DNA of 64,000 nt, taken from an uncultured Leptolinea sp. Lineage in GTDB: Bacteria; Chloroflexota; Anaerolineae; Anaerolineales; Anaerolineaceae. The stretch is taken from the NCBI GenBank assembly GCA_903828565.1, contig CAIKMQ010000003.1:1-64000 (forward strand), read 5' to 3'. The notes below the pieces were generated by a model. The model saw only the letters and a program-made list of their open reading frames with translations. It searched no databases and was not told where the DNA came from. Positions 36,831-46,222 of this stretch are shown in pieces. A program made the position numbers and the translations under genes. How positions within the stretch are numbered: the first letter of the stretch is position 1; each line of letters starts with the position of its first letter.

Positions 36831-37634
36831 ATGAATATTTACAGGCACGAATTTCTCACACGCATTCGCTCCGTGGCGATCTGGTCTGTGTCGATCGCTG
36901 CGCTGATCTTTGTGTTCACATCCATATCTACCGGCTTTACAGAAAAGGCCGAACTGCTCAACCAGATGATGGCGAACTTCCCGCCCCAGTTGTTGCAGGC
37001 TTTTGGCATGACCGAGATGGATTTTTCAAGCATCCTGGGGTATTTCGGGTTGATCTTTCTCTTCTGTCAGATCTGCCTGGGCATCCAGGCAGCCAATTAC
37101 GGCTTCGGGCTGGTCTCGATCGAAGAGAGCGAGTTCACGGCAGATTTTCTTCTGGCAAAACCTGTCAACCGCTCTTTCATCCTGACCGCCAAACTGTTGT
37201 CGGCGTTCACCAGCCTGACGATCACCAATGCAGTCGTCTGGGCATCTACTTTTTTCTTCCTCTCTGTGTACGACACAGGTACCGGATATGATGTCAATAC
37301 GCTGGTCATCCTGCTTGCCAGCATCACGGTCTTCCAACTGGTCTTTTTGGGGTTGGGCGTTTTCATTTCCCTGCTGGTGAAACGGGTTCGCAGTGTCACC
37401 CCCTTTTCCATGGCGCTGGTCTTCGGCACGTACACCTTTAATGCTTTCAGCGGTATGCTGGGAGAGAAGAGCCTGGATCTGCTTACCCCGTTCAAACACT
37501 TTGACCCGAATTTCATCGTCAAGAACTCCAACTGGGATTGGCCGCTGGTAGCGATCAGCATTGGTTTTATTGTGGTCACCATTCCGGCGAGTTACTGGCT
37601 GTATAACCGGCGTAACATCCCCTCGGCGGTTTAG
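36831..37634 (+). CDS. ABC-2 type permease
   Basis: 267 aa, six hydrophobic segments. The motif SIEESEFTADFLLAKPVNR after segment two is the ABC-2 permease hallmark (compare EREEKTxExLLxxPVxR). It starts 9 bp after the ATPase gene. Confidence 0.9.
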   Translation: MNIYRHEFLTRIRSVAIWSVSIAALIFVFTSISTGFTEKAELLNQMMANFPPQLLQAFGMTEMDFSSILGYFGLIFLFCQICLGIQAANYGFGLVSIEESEFTADFLLAKPVNRSFILTAKLLSAFTSLTITNAVVWASTFFFLSVYDTGTGYDVNTLVILLASITVFQLVFLGLGVFISLLVKRVRSVTPFSMALVFGTYTFNAFSGMLGEKSLDLLTPFKHFDPNFIVKNSNWDWPLVAISIGFIVVTIPASYWLYNRRNIPSAV

Positions 37635-37644
37635 GAGGATACTC

Positions 37645-38439
37645 GTGAACATCTTTTTCCGTGAACTAAGAGCGAACACCAAATCGCTCCTGGTATGGAG
37701 CATCATCATCGCATTGTTTAGCGTGGTGGGCTTCTCCAAATTCCAGGCTTATTATGGCAATCCGGAAATGCTGGAAGTACTGGATGCCATGCCGCCGGCG
37801 ATGCTGGCAGCATTCAATTTGAATGCATTCAACCTGACCACCATCACCGGCTTTCTGGGTGTGATGGCCGCGTACAACGCGTTGATGCTTTCCATCAGCG
37901 CGGTTCTCTGGGGCAGCGGCGTGATCGCCCGGGAAGAACGTGACAAGACGGTGGAATACTCGCTCACCCTGCCGGTTACGCGCGAACGGGTGGTGATCGC
38001 CAAGACCGCGGCTATGGTCGTCTGCAGCGCCATCCTGCTGCTGGTTACCTGGGGAAGCATGGCATTGATGTCCCGTTCGTATGCTCCGGACGATGCCTAT
38101 TATCGATACCTGGCGCTCAATATGATCTCATATTTCATCATGCAGATGATCTTTCTTTCTGTGGGCGTGTTGATGGGCAGCGCGATGAAACGGCACAAGC
38201 TCTCAGGCTCTACAGCATTGTGGGTCTTGCTGGGCACATACTTCCTGTCCGTCGTCATCGGCCTCAATAGCCACCTGGATAAACTAAAATACCTGACACC
38301 CTTCAAATACTTCGATCCTGCGCAGATGCTGCGGGATGGCCGTCTGGAAACAGGTTATATCTTCCTTTCGGCAGGTATCTTTATCATCTGCCTGGCCGGA
38401 GCGTTGGTGGCTTACCGCCGCCGTGACCTGTATATTTAG
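37645..38439 (+). CDS. ABC-2 type permease, second subunit
   Basis: 264 aa from a GTG start with AGGAGG 6 nt upstream. Hallmark segment REERDKTVEYSLTLPVTR, six membrane segments. The two permeases are distant paralogues, so the exporter is probably a heterodimer on one type of ATPase. A strong terminator follows. Confidence 0.92.
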   Translation: MNIFFRELRANTKSLLVWSIIIALFSVVGFSKFQAYYGNPEMLEVLDAMPPAMLAAFNLNAFNLTTITGFLGVMAAYNALMLSISAVLWGSGVIAREERDKTVEYSLTLPVTRERVVIAKTAAMVVCSAILLLVTWGSMALMSRSYAPDDAYYRYLALNMISYFIMQMIFLSVGVLMGSAMKRHKLSGSTALWVLLGTYFLSVVIGLNSHLDKLKYLTPFKYFDPAQMLRDGRLETGYIFLSAGIFIICLAGALVAYRRRDLYI

Positions 38440-38462
38440 GACTGTTCAAGGCTCAAGCAACC

Positions 38463-38496
38463 AAACCTCCGCTCAGATTAGAGCGGAGGTTTTTAT
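38463..38496 (+). terminator. Intrinsic terminator after the three-gene ABC operon
   Basis: A perfect 10 bp stem ACCTCCGCTC/GAGCGGAGGT with a 6 nt loop and a T tail. Confidence 0.92.
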
Positions 38497-38612
38497 TCAC
38501 AATATCTTCACATCTTCTTCAAAGTATCTCCATACTTGTTGTTTATCATCCTGAATTGCGAGCAAGGACCCGGTTCCCGGGGTTATATCGCATTTTGGAT
38601 GAGGAGAGAGAT

Positions 38613-39986
38613 ATGCTAGAAAAGATAAAGAAACATTGGAAGATCACATCCCTGGCCGGTATTTTAATCATAGGCACCAGTATACTGGTCACTGTTTTCA
38701 CCGGAGGAAAGGAAGTGGAGGCTGCGCCATTGCAGACAGCCAAAGCGCGTACAGGCGAAATCCGGGTTACGGTAAGCGGATCCGGCTTCAGCACACCCTC
38801 CAACCGGGTGGAGCTGGCATTTGCAGCCGGCGGGACAGTGTCTGAGATCTATGTGATCGAAGGACAGGATGTGGTTGAAGGTGAATTACTCGCGGAACTG
38901 GATAATCGCCCGCAGGTTGTGCAACTGGCCCTGAAGCAGTTGGCGCTGCAAGCTCTAATTTCACCGGAAGCCCTGAACGCGGCTGAAATCGCCAGATTGA
39001 CCGCGCAGGACGACTGGGAAGACGCCCTCGCATCCCTGCAATACCTGATCAGCCGTACCGTATATAACAGCGAAGTGGAACTGGCCACTGCCACCTCCGC
39101 ACTGGAAACAGCGAAAACAGATGGCTCCAACCAGAGCGCTATAGATGAAGCCCAGTTGCTGGTGGATGAAGCTGATAAAAAGTTAGCTTCTGCCATGGGG
39201 TACTACAAATATGAGTATATTCCGGCCGTCCTCGGGTACGAGCCGACTGCTGAAGAGATCAGCCTGGCGCGGGCGCAGGTGCGCACGGCCGAGCTGGCGG
39301 TGGAAGATGCCAACCTTTACATTGAACGTCTGAGCAGCGAAGATGCCTGTGCAGATATGACCACGGTCGGCTCCTTCACCTCGAAATTAAATCAGGCTTG
39401 CCTGGATATAGAACTGGCTCAGTTGACCCTGGATGGCACCAATCTGGAAGCCCCCTTCACGGGCCGGGTCATGGCCATCGAAATGGTGGCGGGGCAGAGC
39501 GTGAATACCACACCTGTTCTGGCGGTAGCTGGTGACAGCATGTTGGTCCATTTCTATCTCGAAGAGGCTGATCTGCCCGGTGTGGTTGCCGGGTTAAAAA
39601 CCAACATCACCTTCGATGCTTACCCCGATCAGATCTTTGAAGGTGAGCTGGTGCAGGTGGATCCCGAACTGGCACTTGTGGACGGCACGCCGGCAGTCAG
39701 CGTTTGGTCCACCCTGGGCCTGGCGAAAAACGATCCTGCTCTGCTGGGTGGAATGACAGCTGAGGTGGAAGTGGTGATCGGCGAAGTAGAGCAAGCCATT
39801 TTGGTACCCGTTCAGGCATTGCGTGAACTGGCTCCCGGCTCTTATGCCGTATTTGTGCAGGCAGCCGATGGAACCTTGAAGATGACACCGGTAACTATCG
39901 GTTTACGCGATATTGCCACCGTTCAGATCCTTTCGGGTGTTCAGGCTGGCGATATTATTTCCACTGGCCTGGTAGAAACGAAATAA
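38613..39986 (+). CDS. HlyD/MacA-type membrane fusion (periplasmic adaptor-like) protein
   Basis: 457 aa from the ATG at 38613 (AGGAGAG upstream). One N-terminal membrane anchor, a biotinyl-lipoyl half-domain (VSEIYVIEGQDVVEGELLAEL), a helical hairpin of about 170 aa, the second lipoyl half (LEAPFTGRVMAIEMVAGQSV) and beta-barrel/membrane-proximal domains. In MacAB-type systems this protein links the permease to the outside. It is the first gene of an operon with the ATPase and FtsX-like permease. Confidence 0.92.
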   Translation: MLEKIKKHWKITSLAGILIIGTSILVTVFTGGKEVEAAPLQTAKARTGEIRVTVSGSGFSTPSNRVELAFAAGGTVSEIYVIEGQDVVEGELLAELDNRPQVVQLALKQLALQALISPEALNAAEIARLTAQDDWEDALASLQYLISRTVYNSEVELATATSALETAKTDGSNQSAIDEAQLLVDEADKKLASAMGYYKYEYIPAVLGYEPTAEEISLARAQVRTAELAVEDANLYIERLSSEDACADMTTVGSFTSKLNQACLDIELAQLTLDGTNLEAPFTGRVMAIEMVAGQSVNTTPVLAVAGDSMLVHFYLEEADLPGVVAGLKTNITFDAYPDQIFEGELVQVDPELALVDGTPAVSVWSTLGLAKNDPALLGGMTAEVEVVIGEVEQAILVPVQALRELAPGSYAVFVQAADGTLKMTPVTIGLRDIATVQILSGVQAGDIISTGLVETK

Positions 39987-39994
39987 GGAGTCTG

Positions 39995-40729
39995 ATGACA
40001 GCTACTTTGATCGAAGTCAAGGACTTGAAGAAAGTCTATGGAGTGGAAGAAGATTCCGCGGTCTATGCACTGGATGGCATGAATGCCAGCGTAGACAGGG
40101 GAGAGTTTGCCGCCATCATGGGCCCTTCCGGCTCGGGAAAATCCACATTGATGAATATCCTGGGCTGCCTGGATACTCCTTCGGCTGGCCAATACATTCT
40201 GGATGGCCGGGATGTGAGCGGGTTGAGCAAGGATGACCTGGCGGATGTTCGCAACCAGAAGATTGGTTTCATCTTTCAATCGTTCAATTTGCTGCCACGG
40301 CTTTCGGCGCTGGATAATGTCATGCTTCCGTTGTTGTACGATACCCGCGAAGCCCAGCCGCAAGAAATGCAGCGTCAGCGCGCGATCGCAGCCCTGGAAT
40401 CTGTAGGCCTGGGGCATCGAACGGGGCATCACCCCAATCAATTATCCGGCGGGCAGCAGCAGCGCGTGGCGATTGCCCGCGCCCTCATCAACCAGCCGCC
40501 GTTGATCCTGGCAGATGAGCCAACTGGCAACCTCGACTCCAGGTCCAGCGTGGAGATCATGGACTTGTTACATGATCTTCATAAACAAGGCGCGACCATT
40601 GTCATGGTCACGCATGAGCCGGATATTGCCAGGCATGCGGGACGCATTCTGTGTGTGCGTGATGGCCGGTTGATCTCTGACGGCCGGGGCGGTAACAATC
40701 CCTGCCTGGCACGGGAGGTGTCAGCATGA
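39995..40729 (+). CDS. MacB/LolD-type ABC ATP-binding protein
   Basis: 244 aa. Walker [10 protein letters not shown] near 44, Q-loop [13 protein letters not shown], signature [15 protein letters not shown] and Walker [14 protein letters not shown]. The pattern TGNLDS is typical of the MacB/LolD/FtsE group that couples ATP hydrolysis to mechanical movement of FtsX-like permeases. AAGGAG precedes it; it overlaps the permease by 4 nt. Confidence 0.95.
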   Translation: MTATLIEVKDLKKVYGVEEDSAVYALDGMNASVDRGEFAAIMGPSGSGKSTLMNILGCLDTPSAGQYILDGRDVSGLSKDDLADVRNQKIGFIFQSFNLLPRLSALDNVMLPLLYDTREAQPQEMQRQRAIAALESVGLGHRTGHHPNQLSGGQQQRVAIARALINQPPLILADEPTGNLDSRSSVEIMDLLHDLHKQGATIVMVTHEPDIARHAGRILCVRDGRLISDGRGGNNPCLAREVSA

Positions 40730-41937
40730 ACTACTCCCGTATACTGCGCATAGCCTGGGACGGGCTGATGCTGAACAAAGTTCGTTCCTTCCTGACAACG
40801 TTGGGCGTCATCATCGGTGTGGCTTCTGTCATCGTGATGATGTCAGTTTCCGCCGGTGCCGAAGCAGCCATAGCAGAGCAGATCAACTCTCTCGGGGCAA
40901 ACCTGCTGATCGTCTCCCCCATGCGGGGTATTCCCGGGGCCAGCCGGACCCTCCTTTATGAGGATGCTGAAGCCATCGGTGAAGCCGTGACCGGGATTGT
41001 GGGATTTTCTGCGGAGCAGACCCCTGCCCCTCAAACCATAAAAGCCAATGGCATAACACTAGAGTCCATAGCCGTGGTTGGCACCAGCGCAGATTTTCCG
41101 CAGGTGCGCGACTACCCGCTGGCAGAAGGTACATACTTCTCAGACGAGGATAATGACCGTAAATTGAAGGTGGCTGTCATCGGCTCCGGGTTGGCAGTGG
41201 ACCTGTTCGGCGAGGAGAGCGCTCTTGGCCAGACGATTACCGTGGGTAATACCAAGTTGACTGTCATCGGTGTGATGGCCAGTAAAGGGGTGGTAGCCGA
41301 TGTGGATTACGACGGCCGGGTGTATGTGCCAATCAATGTGGTCTTCCAAAAATTCATGACGACCTCGTTGATGAATAAAGATTCTGTGCGGACAATCTAT
41401 ATCAAGGTTGAATCGCAGGAAAAGTTGGATAGTGTGACCATGCAAGTACAAAACCTGCTGGCCACCCGGCACGATGTGGATCCTGCAAAGCCGGATTTCA
41501 CCATCCAGACCCAGCAGGATGTGATCGCGACACAGGAAGCGACAACCGCGGCCTTCCGTGACCTGCTTGCCTGGGTTGCCGGAATCTCGCTGCTGGTAGG
41601 TGGGATCGGTATTATGAACATCATGCTCGTCTCGGTGACGGAACGTACCCGCGAGATCGGCCTGAGGATAGCCATTGGCGCACATCCTTCTTATGTCCGC
41701 GCCCAGTTTCTACTGGAATCCATGATACTCAGCCTGGCTGGGGGAGCAATGGGTGTTGTGATCGGTGTTGCCGCATCCATCCTGTTCGGAGCGTTTGGCG
41801 GTATGAGAACACAGATCGTTCCGTTGTCCATCCCGCTGGCCTTTGTGGCAGCAGCTGGCATCGGTATATTCTTCGGGTATTACCCTGCCGGTCAGGCAGC
41901 CAAGCTGGACCCGATCGTTGCCTTGCGGCACGAATAA
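40726..41937 (+). CDS. MacB/FtsX-type ABC permease
   Basis: 403 aa. One membrane helix near the N terminus, a large extracytoplasmic MacB-PCD domain of about 230 aa, and three helices at the C terminus, with LVGGIGIMNIMLVSVTERTREIGLR as the conserved cytoplasmic-side motif (key residues GIMNIML and TERTREIG). Works with the two preceding genes to export a substrate or stress signal. Confidence 0.94.
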   Translation: MNYSRILRIAWDGLMLNKVRSFLTTLGVIIGVASVIVMMSVSAGAEAAIAEQINSLGANLLIVSPMRGIPGASRTLLYEDAEAIGEAVTGIVGFSAEQTPAPQTIKANGITLESIAVVGTSADFPQVRDYPLAEGTYFSDEDNDRKLKVAVIGSGLAVDLFGEESALGQTITVGNTKLTVIGVMASKGVVADVDYDGRVYVPINVVFQKFMTTSLMNKDSVRTIYIKVESQEKLDSVTMQVQNLLATRHDVDPAKPDFTIQTQQDVIATQEATTAAFRDLLAWVAGISLLVGGIGIMNIMLVSVTERTREIGLRIAIGAHPSYVRAQFLLESMILSLAGGAMGVVIGVAASILFGAFGGMRTQIVPLSIPLAFVAAAGIGIFFGYYPAGQAAKLDPIVALRHE

Positions 41938-41963
41938 ATTTAGATAACCAAGGAGAAAATGAA

Positions 41964-42596
41964 ATGAGATCGAAAACATTGGTATTGACATTGTTGATCG
42001 TAGCGCTGCTGGTGACAGGTTGCGCTGCCGCTGCTCCAGCTGCTGCTGTGGTGGAAGAACCTGCTGCGCAGGTGGTGGAAACCGTGCCTGCCGCGGAGCA
42101 GGTTTCTGCGCCGGTAGTTGTTCTGGCTGAAGACATCCCGACAGATTATGATGATGCGGCCAACATCCGCAGCCAGCTGGCCTATGGGATCTTGAAACTG
42201 GATGGCACCGCGAATGCGGTCACCGCTGATCAGGCAGCAGCGCTGCTGCCTCTCTGGCAGGCTGTTCTGCTCTTCTCGAGTGACACCACTACCGCATCTG
42301 CCGAATTGACTGCAGTGCAGGATCAGATTGCCCAGACACTCACGCCAGAGCAGTTCCAGGCCATCCTGACCATGCGCATCACCAACACCGAATTGAACAC
42401 GTATTACGGGGAACTCGGGATCGTAGTCTCCACCCCGGAACCGGGTATGGTGCCGGGTTCAAAGAAGAATATGTCTGAAGAAGACCGCCAGGCAACCAGG
42501 GCTGCAGCCCAGGCTTCTGGTGTTGAAACCGGGCGCGGCCAGGCTTCACGGACTGCATTGATCGACAAAGTGATCGAATACCTGCAGTCGCGCTAA
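41964..42596 (+). CDS. Predicted lipoprotein of the MacAB-like operon
   Basis: 210 aa. Lipobox LLVTGC near residue 19, an Ala/Val/Pro-rich spacer and a helical domain with VTADQAAALLPLWQAV and LTPEQFQAIL, reminiscent of small periplasmic stress-sensing helical proteins (CpxP/Spy-like LTPEQ motifs). It may be an envelope sensor or chaperone for the exporter (inference). A 13 bp hairpin follows. Confidence 0.8.
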   Translation: MRSKTLVLTLLIVALLVTGCAAAAPAAAVVEEPAAQVVETVPAAEQVSAPVVVLAEDIPTDYDDAANIRSQLAYGILKLDGTANAVTADQAAALLPLWQAVLLFSSDTTTASAELTAVQDQIAQTLTPEQFQAILTMRITNTELNTYYGELGIVVSTPEPGMVPGSKKNMSEEDRQATRAAAQASGVETGRGQASRTALIDKVIEYLQSR

Positions 42597-42612
42597 GTAA
42601 AACACTGAAAGA

Positions 42613-42648
42613 ACAAACGGACAGGTAAATCCTGTCCGTTTGTATATT
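42613..42648 (+). terminator. Hairpin terminator after the lipoprotein gene
   Basis: A perfect 13 bp stem, ACAAACGGACAGG/CCTGTCCGTTTGT, with a 5 nt loop; the following tract is only ATATT, so termination may be partial. Confidence 0.75.
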
Positions 42649-42686
42649 AAGGCAAGAGTTGTAACCATACTTACATCACAGGGTGA

Positions 42687-42692
42687 TAAAAT
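42687..42692 (+). promoter_or_regulatory. -10 element of azlC, leaderless arrangement
   Basis: TAAAAT ends 8 nt before the ATG at 42701 with no Shine-Dalgarno in the gap. Confidence 0.45.
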
Positions 42693-42700
42693 ACAACGCA

Positions 42701-43420
42701 ATGAAAACCCCGATTGGATCTCAGGTTCACCCGGACCGGGCTGAGTTTTTCGCAGGCGCTTTGAACGAGCTGCCGCTGTTGCTTGGTGTTTTCCCGTTCG
42801 GCATGATCTACGGTGTGCTGGCCATGCAAGCGCTGATGCCGGCAGCAGCCGCGCAGGGGATGTCGGCCATCGTCTTCGCGGGGTCTTCCCAATTCATCTC
42901 GGCTCAACTCCTGGCGCAAGGCGCGCCGTCCCTGGTTTTGATCGGGACGGTTTTCATCGTCAACCTGCGGCACGCTCTTTACAGCGCATCGCTGCTGCCG
43001 TACACGCGGCACCTCTCGCTGAAATGGAAGGCGCTGCTGGCGTACTTTTTGACCGATGAAGCGTATGTGGTGGCGATTGCGCACTATGATACCGACACGC
43101 CTGTAGAGCGGAAACACTGGTATTTTCTGGGGGCTGGCGTCACGCTGTGGGCGGGCTGGCAGCTTTCCACCGCGGCGGGTATCTTCCTGGGGGCGCAGGT
43201 GCCAGCTTCCTGGTCATTAGATTTCGCGCTGGCTTTGACCTTCATAGCATTGGTGGTCCCAGCGCTGAAAGACAAGCCGGCTGTGGCGGCCGCGATTACT
43301 GCCGGGTTGATCGCTCTGGCAGCGCATGCTCTGCCTTATAAACTCTGGCTGATCGCTGCGGCAATCGGCGGCATATTGGCCGGCCTGGCCTGTGAGGAAC
43401 TATGCAGACGATCTGGTTGA
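42701..43420 (+). CDS. azlC: Branched-chain amino acid exporter, large subunit AzlC
   Basis: 239 aa from the ATG at 42701; the GTG six codons upstream would start inside the -10 region. Conserved LPLLLGVFPFGMIYGVLA near residues 20-40 and GSSQFISAQLL mark AzlC, with about seven membrane segments. With AzlD it forms a two-component exporter for branched-chain amino acids. It overlaps azlD by 19 nt. Confidence 0.94.
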   Translation: MKTPIGSQVHPDRAEFFAGALNELPLLLGVFPFGMIYGVLAMQALMPAAAAQGMSAIVFAGSSQFISAQLLAQGAPSLVLIGTVFIVNLRHALYSASLLPYTRHLSLKWKALLAYFLTDEAYVVAIAHYDTDTPVERKHWYFLGAGVTLWAGWQLSTAAGIFLGAQVPASWSLDFALALTFIALVVPALKDKPAVAAAITAGLIALAAHALPYKLWLIAAAIGGILAGLACEELCRRSG

Positions 43421-43728
43421 CACTGGCTGCCGCCGGGCTGTTGACCTACCTGACGCGGCTATCTTTTATGGGCCTCTTGCAGCACTGGCAGATGCCGGAT
43501 ATGCTGCGCCGGGCACTGCGCTTTGTTCCGCCGGCTGTGCTCTCGGCAATCATCTTTCCGGACCTTTTATTGCGTGAAGGGGTACTGGCTTTCTCGCTGG
43601 ATAACTACCGCCTGCTGGCAGGGGTTGCGGCCGCCCTGGTGGGCTGGCGCACCCGGAACATCCTTTGGACAATCGCCAGCGGAATGGCAGTCCTTTACCT
43701 GTTGCAGTGGCTTTCTGTCAGCCTTTGA
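43402..43728 (+). CDS. azlD: Branched-chain amino acid exporter, small subunit AzlD
   Basis: 108 aa, four membrane segments, with LRRALRFVPPAVLSAIIFP as the AzlD hallmark. Convergent with the dCMP deaminase gene 7 bp away. Confidence 0.94.
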   Translation: MQTIWLTLAAAGLLTYLTRLSFMGLLQHWQMPDMLRRALRFVPPAVLSAIIFPDLLLREGVLAFSLDNYRLLAGVAAALVGWRTRNILWTIASGMAVLYLLQWLSVSL

Positions 43729-43735
43729 GCGCAGA

Positions 43736-44188
43736 TCAAGCCCCCTGGGAACCGGGCAGGGGAATATCCAGAACGGTTCTGACGATCTCCACACCCGCTG
43801 TCTTGAAAAAGTCCATAGCAACCGGGTCCACCCGGTAATCTGCGCTGAACACCAGGCGGATGATCCCCGCGTTCAACAATGCTTTGGTACAGCCGATGCA
43901 GGGGAAATGGGTGACATAGCAGGTGCAGCCGCGGGTGGAGACACCATGCAGCGCTGCCTGGATGATGGCATTTGTTTCAGCGTGGATGGTGCGCACACAG
44001 TGACCATCCACCATCAGGTGGCCTGCTTCATCACAGTGCTCCTGCCCGGCCGGGGAGCCATTGAAGCCGGTGGTGAGGATGCGTTTTTCGCGCACCAGTA
44101 CACAGCCGACAAAAGCCCGGTCACAGGTGCTGCGTTCTGAAACCGCGTAAGCGATCTTCATGAAATATGAATCCCAGTCTGGCCGCAT
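43736..44188 (-). CDS. dCMP/cytidine deaminase family protein (ComEB-like)
   Basis: 150 aa. Zinc-binding HAETNAI near residue 70 and PCIGCTKAL near 97 are the deaminase motifs. The N-terminal MRPDWDSYFMKIAYAVSERSTC and FNGSPAGQEHC match dCMP deaminases, which make dUMP for dTMP synthesis. GGAGGTG precedes the ATG, and TATAAT lies about 30 bp upstream on the minus strand. Confidence 0.93.
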   Translation of the reverse strand: MRPDWDSYFMKIAYAVSERSTCDRAFVGCVLVREKRILTTGFNGSPAGQEHCDEAGHLMVDGHCVRTIHAETNAIIQAALHGVSTRGCTCYVTHFPCIGCTKALLNAGIIRLVFSADYRVDPVAMDFFKTAGVEIVRTVLDIPLPGSQGA

Positions 44189-44238
44189 GCAAACACCTCC
44201 GTAAAGTAGATAGCCCTATTATAGGATCCTTTTCACGA

Positions 44239-44272
44239 CAAAAAAACCTGAAAGCCGGATGGCTTTCAGGTT
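44239..44272 (-). terminator. Intrinsic terminator after the cyclophilin gene
   Basis: A perfect 12 bp stem AACCTGAAAGCC/GGCTTTCAGGTT with a 4 nt loop, followed on the minus strand by a T tract. Confidence 0.93.
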
Positions 44273-44298
44273 GGTGCTTGTAATCAGGAGGCTGGCTC

Positions 44299-44820
44299 CT
44301 ATTTTTCGATGATCTCGATGGTTTGCAGGGTGACAGCCGGGCTGTTGCGTTTCATCGGGTCGCGCTCAGGAATGGAAAGCAGCACCTTCAAGCTTTCGGC
44401 ATCGGCAACACGGCCGAATACGCTGTGCTTGCCATCCAGCCAGGGGGTGGCCACGTGGGTCAGGAAGAACTGGCTGCCGTTGGTGTTCGGCCCCGCATTG
44501 GCCATGGAAAGGACACCCGGCCCGTCGTGACGCAGGGAGCGGACAAATTCATCCGGGAAGTCATAGCCAGGGCCGCCCATGCCGGTACCGGTCGGGTCGC
44601 CGCCCTGCGCCATGAAATTGAGAATGACGCGATGGAAAATGGTGTTATCGTAGAACCCCTGGCGAGCCAGGAAAACCAGGTTATTGACGGTCCGCGGGGT
44701 CATATCGGCGTGCAGGTCACAGACGATATCACCCTGATCGGTTTTGAAAATAGCCTGGTATTTTTTGCCGGGTGTCAATTGCATTTCAGGAGCGGCAGCC
44801 CACTGTTTATTATTGTTCAT
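44299..44820 (-). CDS. Peptidyl-prolyl cis-trans isomerase, cyclophilin type
   Basis: 173 aa from the ATG at 44820 (AAAGGAT upstream); the longer frame would overlap holB. Catalytic region IFHRVILNFMAQGGDPTGTG and MANAGPNTNGSQFF, lacking a signal peptide, so a cytosolic proline isomerase that assists folding. Confidence 0.95.
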   Translation of the reverse strand: MNNNKQWAAAPEMQLTPGKKYQAIFKTDQGDIVCDLHADMTPRTVNNLVFLARQGFYDNTIFHRVILNFMAQGGDPTGTGMGGPGYDFPDEFVRSLRHDGPGVLSMANAGPNTNGSQFFLTHVATPWLDGKHSVFGRVADAESLKVLLSIPERDPMKRNSPAVTLQTIEIIEK

Positions 44821-44911
44821 GGAGTATCCTTTCAAGTGTCGAGTTGGCATGATTTTAACATACAACCAGGAAGAAAACCCCTCTCCATTTGCGGAACGGG
44901 GCAGTATCTTA

Positions 44912-44917
44912 TACAAT
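44912..44917 (+). promoter_or_regulatory. -10 element of holB, leaderless arrangement
   Basis: TACAAT (in TTATACAAT) ends 7 nt before the ATG at 44925. Confidence 0.5.
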
Positions 44918-44924
44918 TGCCGGT

Positions 44925-45953
44925 ATGAATTGGGATTATGCCGGTAACCTCTGGGCTGTGGACATGCTGCGTCAGCAAATGCTGGCTGGGGTGACACGTC
45001 ACGCTTACCTATTTTCGGGCCCGCCAGGGGTGGGGCGACGCACGCTGGCATTGCGTTTTGCCCAGGCGCTAAACTGCCCGCAAGCCGGCGTATCTGCAGA
45101 GCCGTGCCTTACTTGCCGCACCTGCCGGCAGATCGCGGACCTGCAGTTCCCTGACCTGCAGCTGGTGGAAGTATCCGAAGGTCGCAGCGAGATCCTGATT
45201 GACCAGGTACGACAGGTCAAACAATTCCTTTCCCTCTCCCCGTATCAATCCCCCGCGAAGATCGCCATCTTCCGCGATTACCAGTTTGCCAAGAGCAGCG
45301 CGCAGAATGCTTTGCTGAAAACGCTTGAAGAGACGCCCGGCAGCGCCATCATCCTCATCACAGTGGATGCGCTGGAGAACCTGCTGCCTACCACCGTATC
45401 CCGCTGCGAAGTGCTGCGCCTGCGCCCAATGCCGATCCCAACCCTGGCAGCGGAGCTTGGCACACGCCTGAGCCTGCCGGAGGAACGCGCCGGGTTGTTG
45501 GCCTCCATAGCCGGCGGCAGATTTGGTACCGCCCGTCAACTGGCAGAAGATCCTGACCTGCTGACCCGGCGGGAGGCCTGGTTGAACATTTATCCGCGGT
45601 TGACATCGGATACGCTGTTGCAGCGCTTGCAGTATGTAGAAACCCTGTTCCCGAAGAATGACAGGGTAGGCGCGCGTGATAAACGGCGAAACCTGGTGGG
45701 TATGTTCAATACCTGGATATCCCTGGAACGGGACGTCTTATTGCTGGCAAGCGGGTCTGGTGCTGCGGTAGCCAACCCCGACGTGCTGGAAACCATTCAG
45801 CGCCTGGCTCAAAGAACCACACCGGTTGTTTCTGCGGCTGCCATCCGCTGCCTTGAACGCGCTGCCGGGCGTATTGATCACTACATGAATTCCCGCCTGG
45901 TGGTGGAAAACCTGATGCTGGAACTGGAAGAAGAAAGGCCCTCCCGCCTGTAA
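44925..45953 (+). CDS. holB: DNA polymerase III delta-prime subunit
   Basis: 342 aa. The clamp-loader AAA+ fold shows GPPGVGRRTLA in the Walker A position (the Lys is replaced by Arg, consistent with a subunit that does not hydrolyse ATP), zinc-binding CLTCRTC and the sensor-like SRC motif in TTVSRCE. It opens and loads the beta clamp encoded by dnaN. The first 12 codons are rejected because the promoter lies there. Confidence 0.92.
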   Translation: MNWDYAGNLWAVDMLRQQMLAGVTRHAYLFSGPPGVGRRTLALRFAQALNCPQAGVSAEPCLTCRTCRQIADLQFPDLQLVEVSEGRSEILIDQVRQVKQFLSLSPYQSPAKIAIFRDYQFAKSSAQNALLKTLEETPGSAIILITVDALENLLPTTVSRCEVLRLRPMPIPTLAAELGTRLSLPEERAGLLASIAGGRFGTARQLAEDPDLLTRREAWLNIYPRLTSDTLLQRLQYVETLFPKNDRVGARDKRRNLVGMFNTWISLERDVLLLASGSGAAVANPDVLETIQRLAQRTTPVVSAAAIRCLERAAGRIDHYMNSRLVVENLMLELEEERPSRL

Positions 45954-45999
45954 GGCGCAACCCGGTCTTTACCAAAGCGTATATACAGTGGAGGGCCTT

Positions 46000-46221
46000 A
46001 TGAAAGACAAAAAGCATGGGCATTGGATTCTGGCACCATTTCGCTGGATATGGTGGCTGGTGGCAGGTATCATCGGATTGACCGGCCGTATCATTGGCGT
46101 GGTACTGGGGCTGGTATTGATGATCGTTGGCGTGTTGGTGAGCCTGACCATAGTGGGGTTGATCATCGGCGTTCCCCTGGTGGTGCTGGGCTTCCTGCTG
46201 ATGTTACGCGGGATCTTTTAA
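46000..46221 (+). CDS. Small membrane protein
   Basis: 73 aa from the ATG at 46000 (GGAGGG upstream). Two hydrophobic segments with Gly- and Val-rich helices, GIIGLTGRIIGVVLGLVLM and a second; positively charged N terminus. No family recognised with confidence. Confidence 0.75.
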   Translation: MKDKKHGHWILAPFRWIWWLVAGIIGLTGRIIGVVLGLVLMIVGVLVSLTIVGLIIGVPLVVLGFLLMLRGIF

Positions 46222-46222
46222 T

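Noticed and set aside
38546-38570. Possible further copy of the dispersed repeat (TCATCCTGAATTGCGAGC)
   Set aside because: Only the first ten bases match well; the remainder diverges and no second arm is present.
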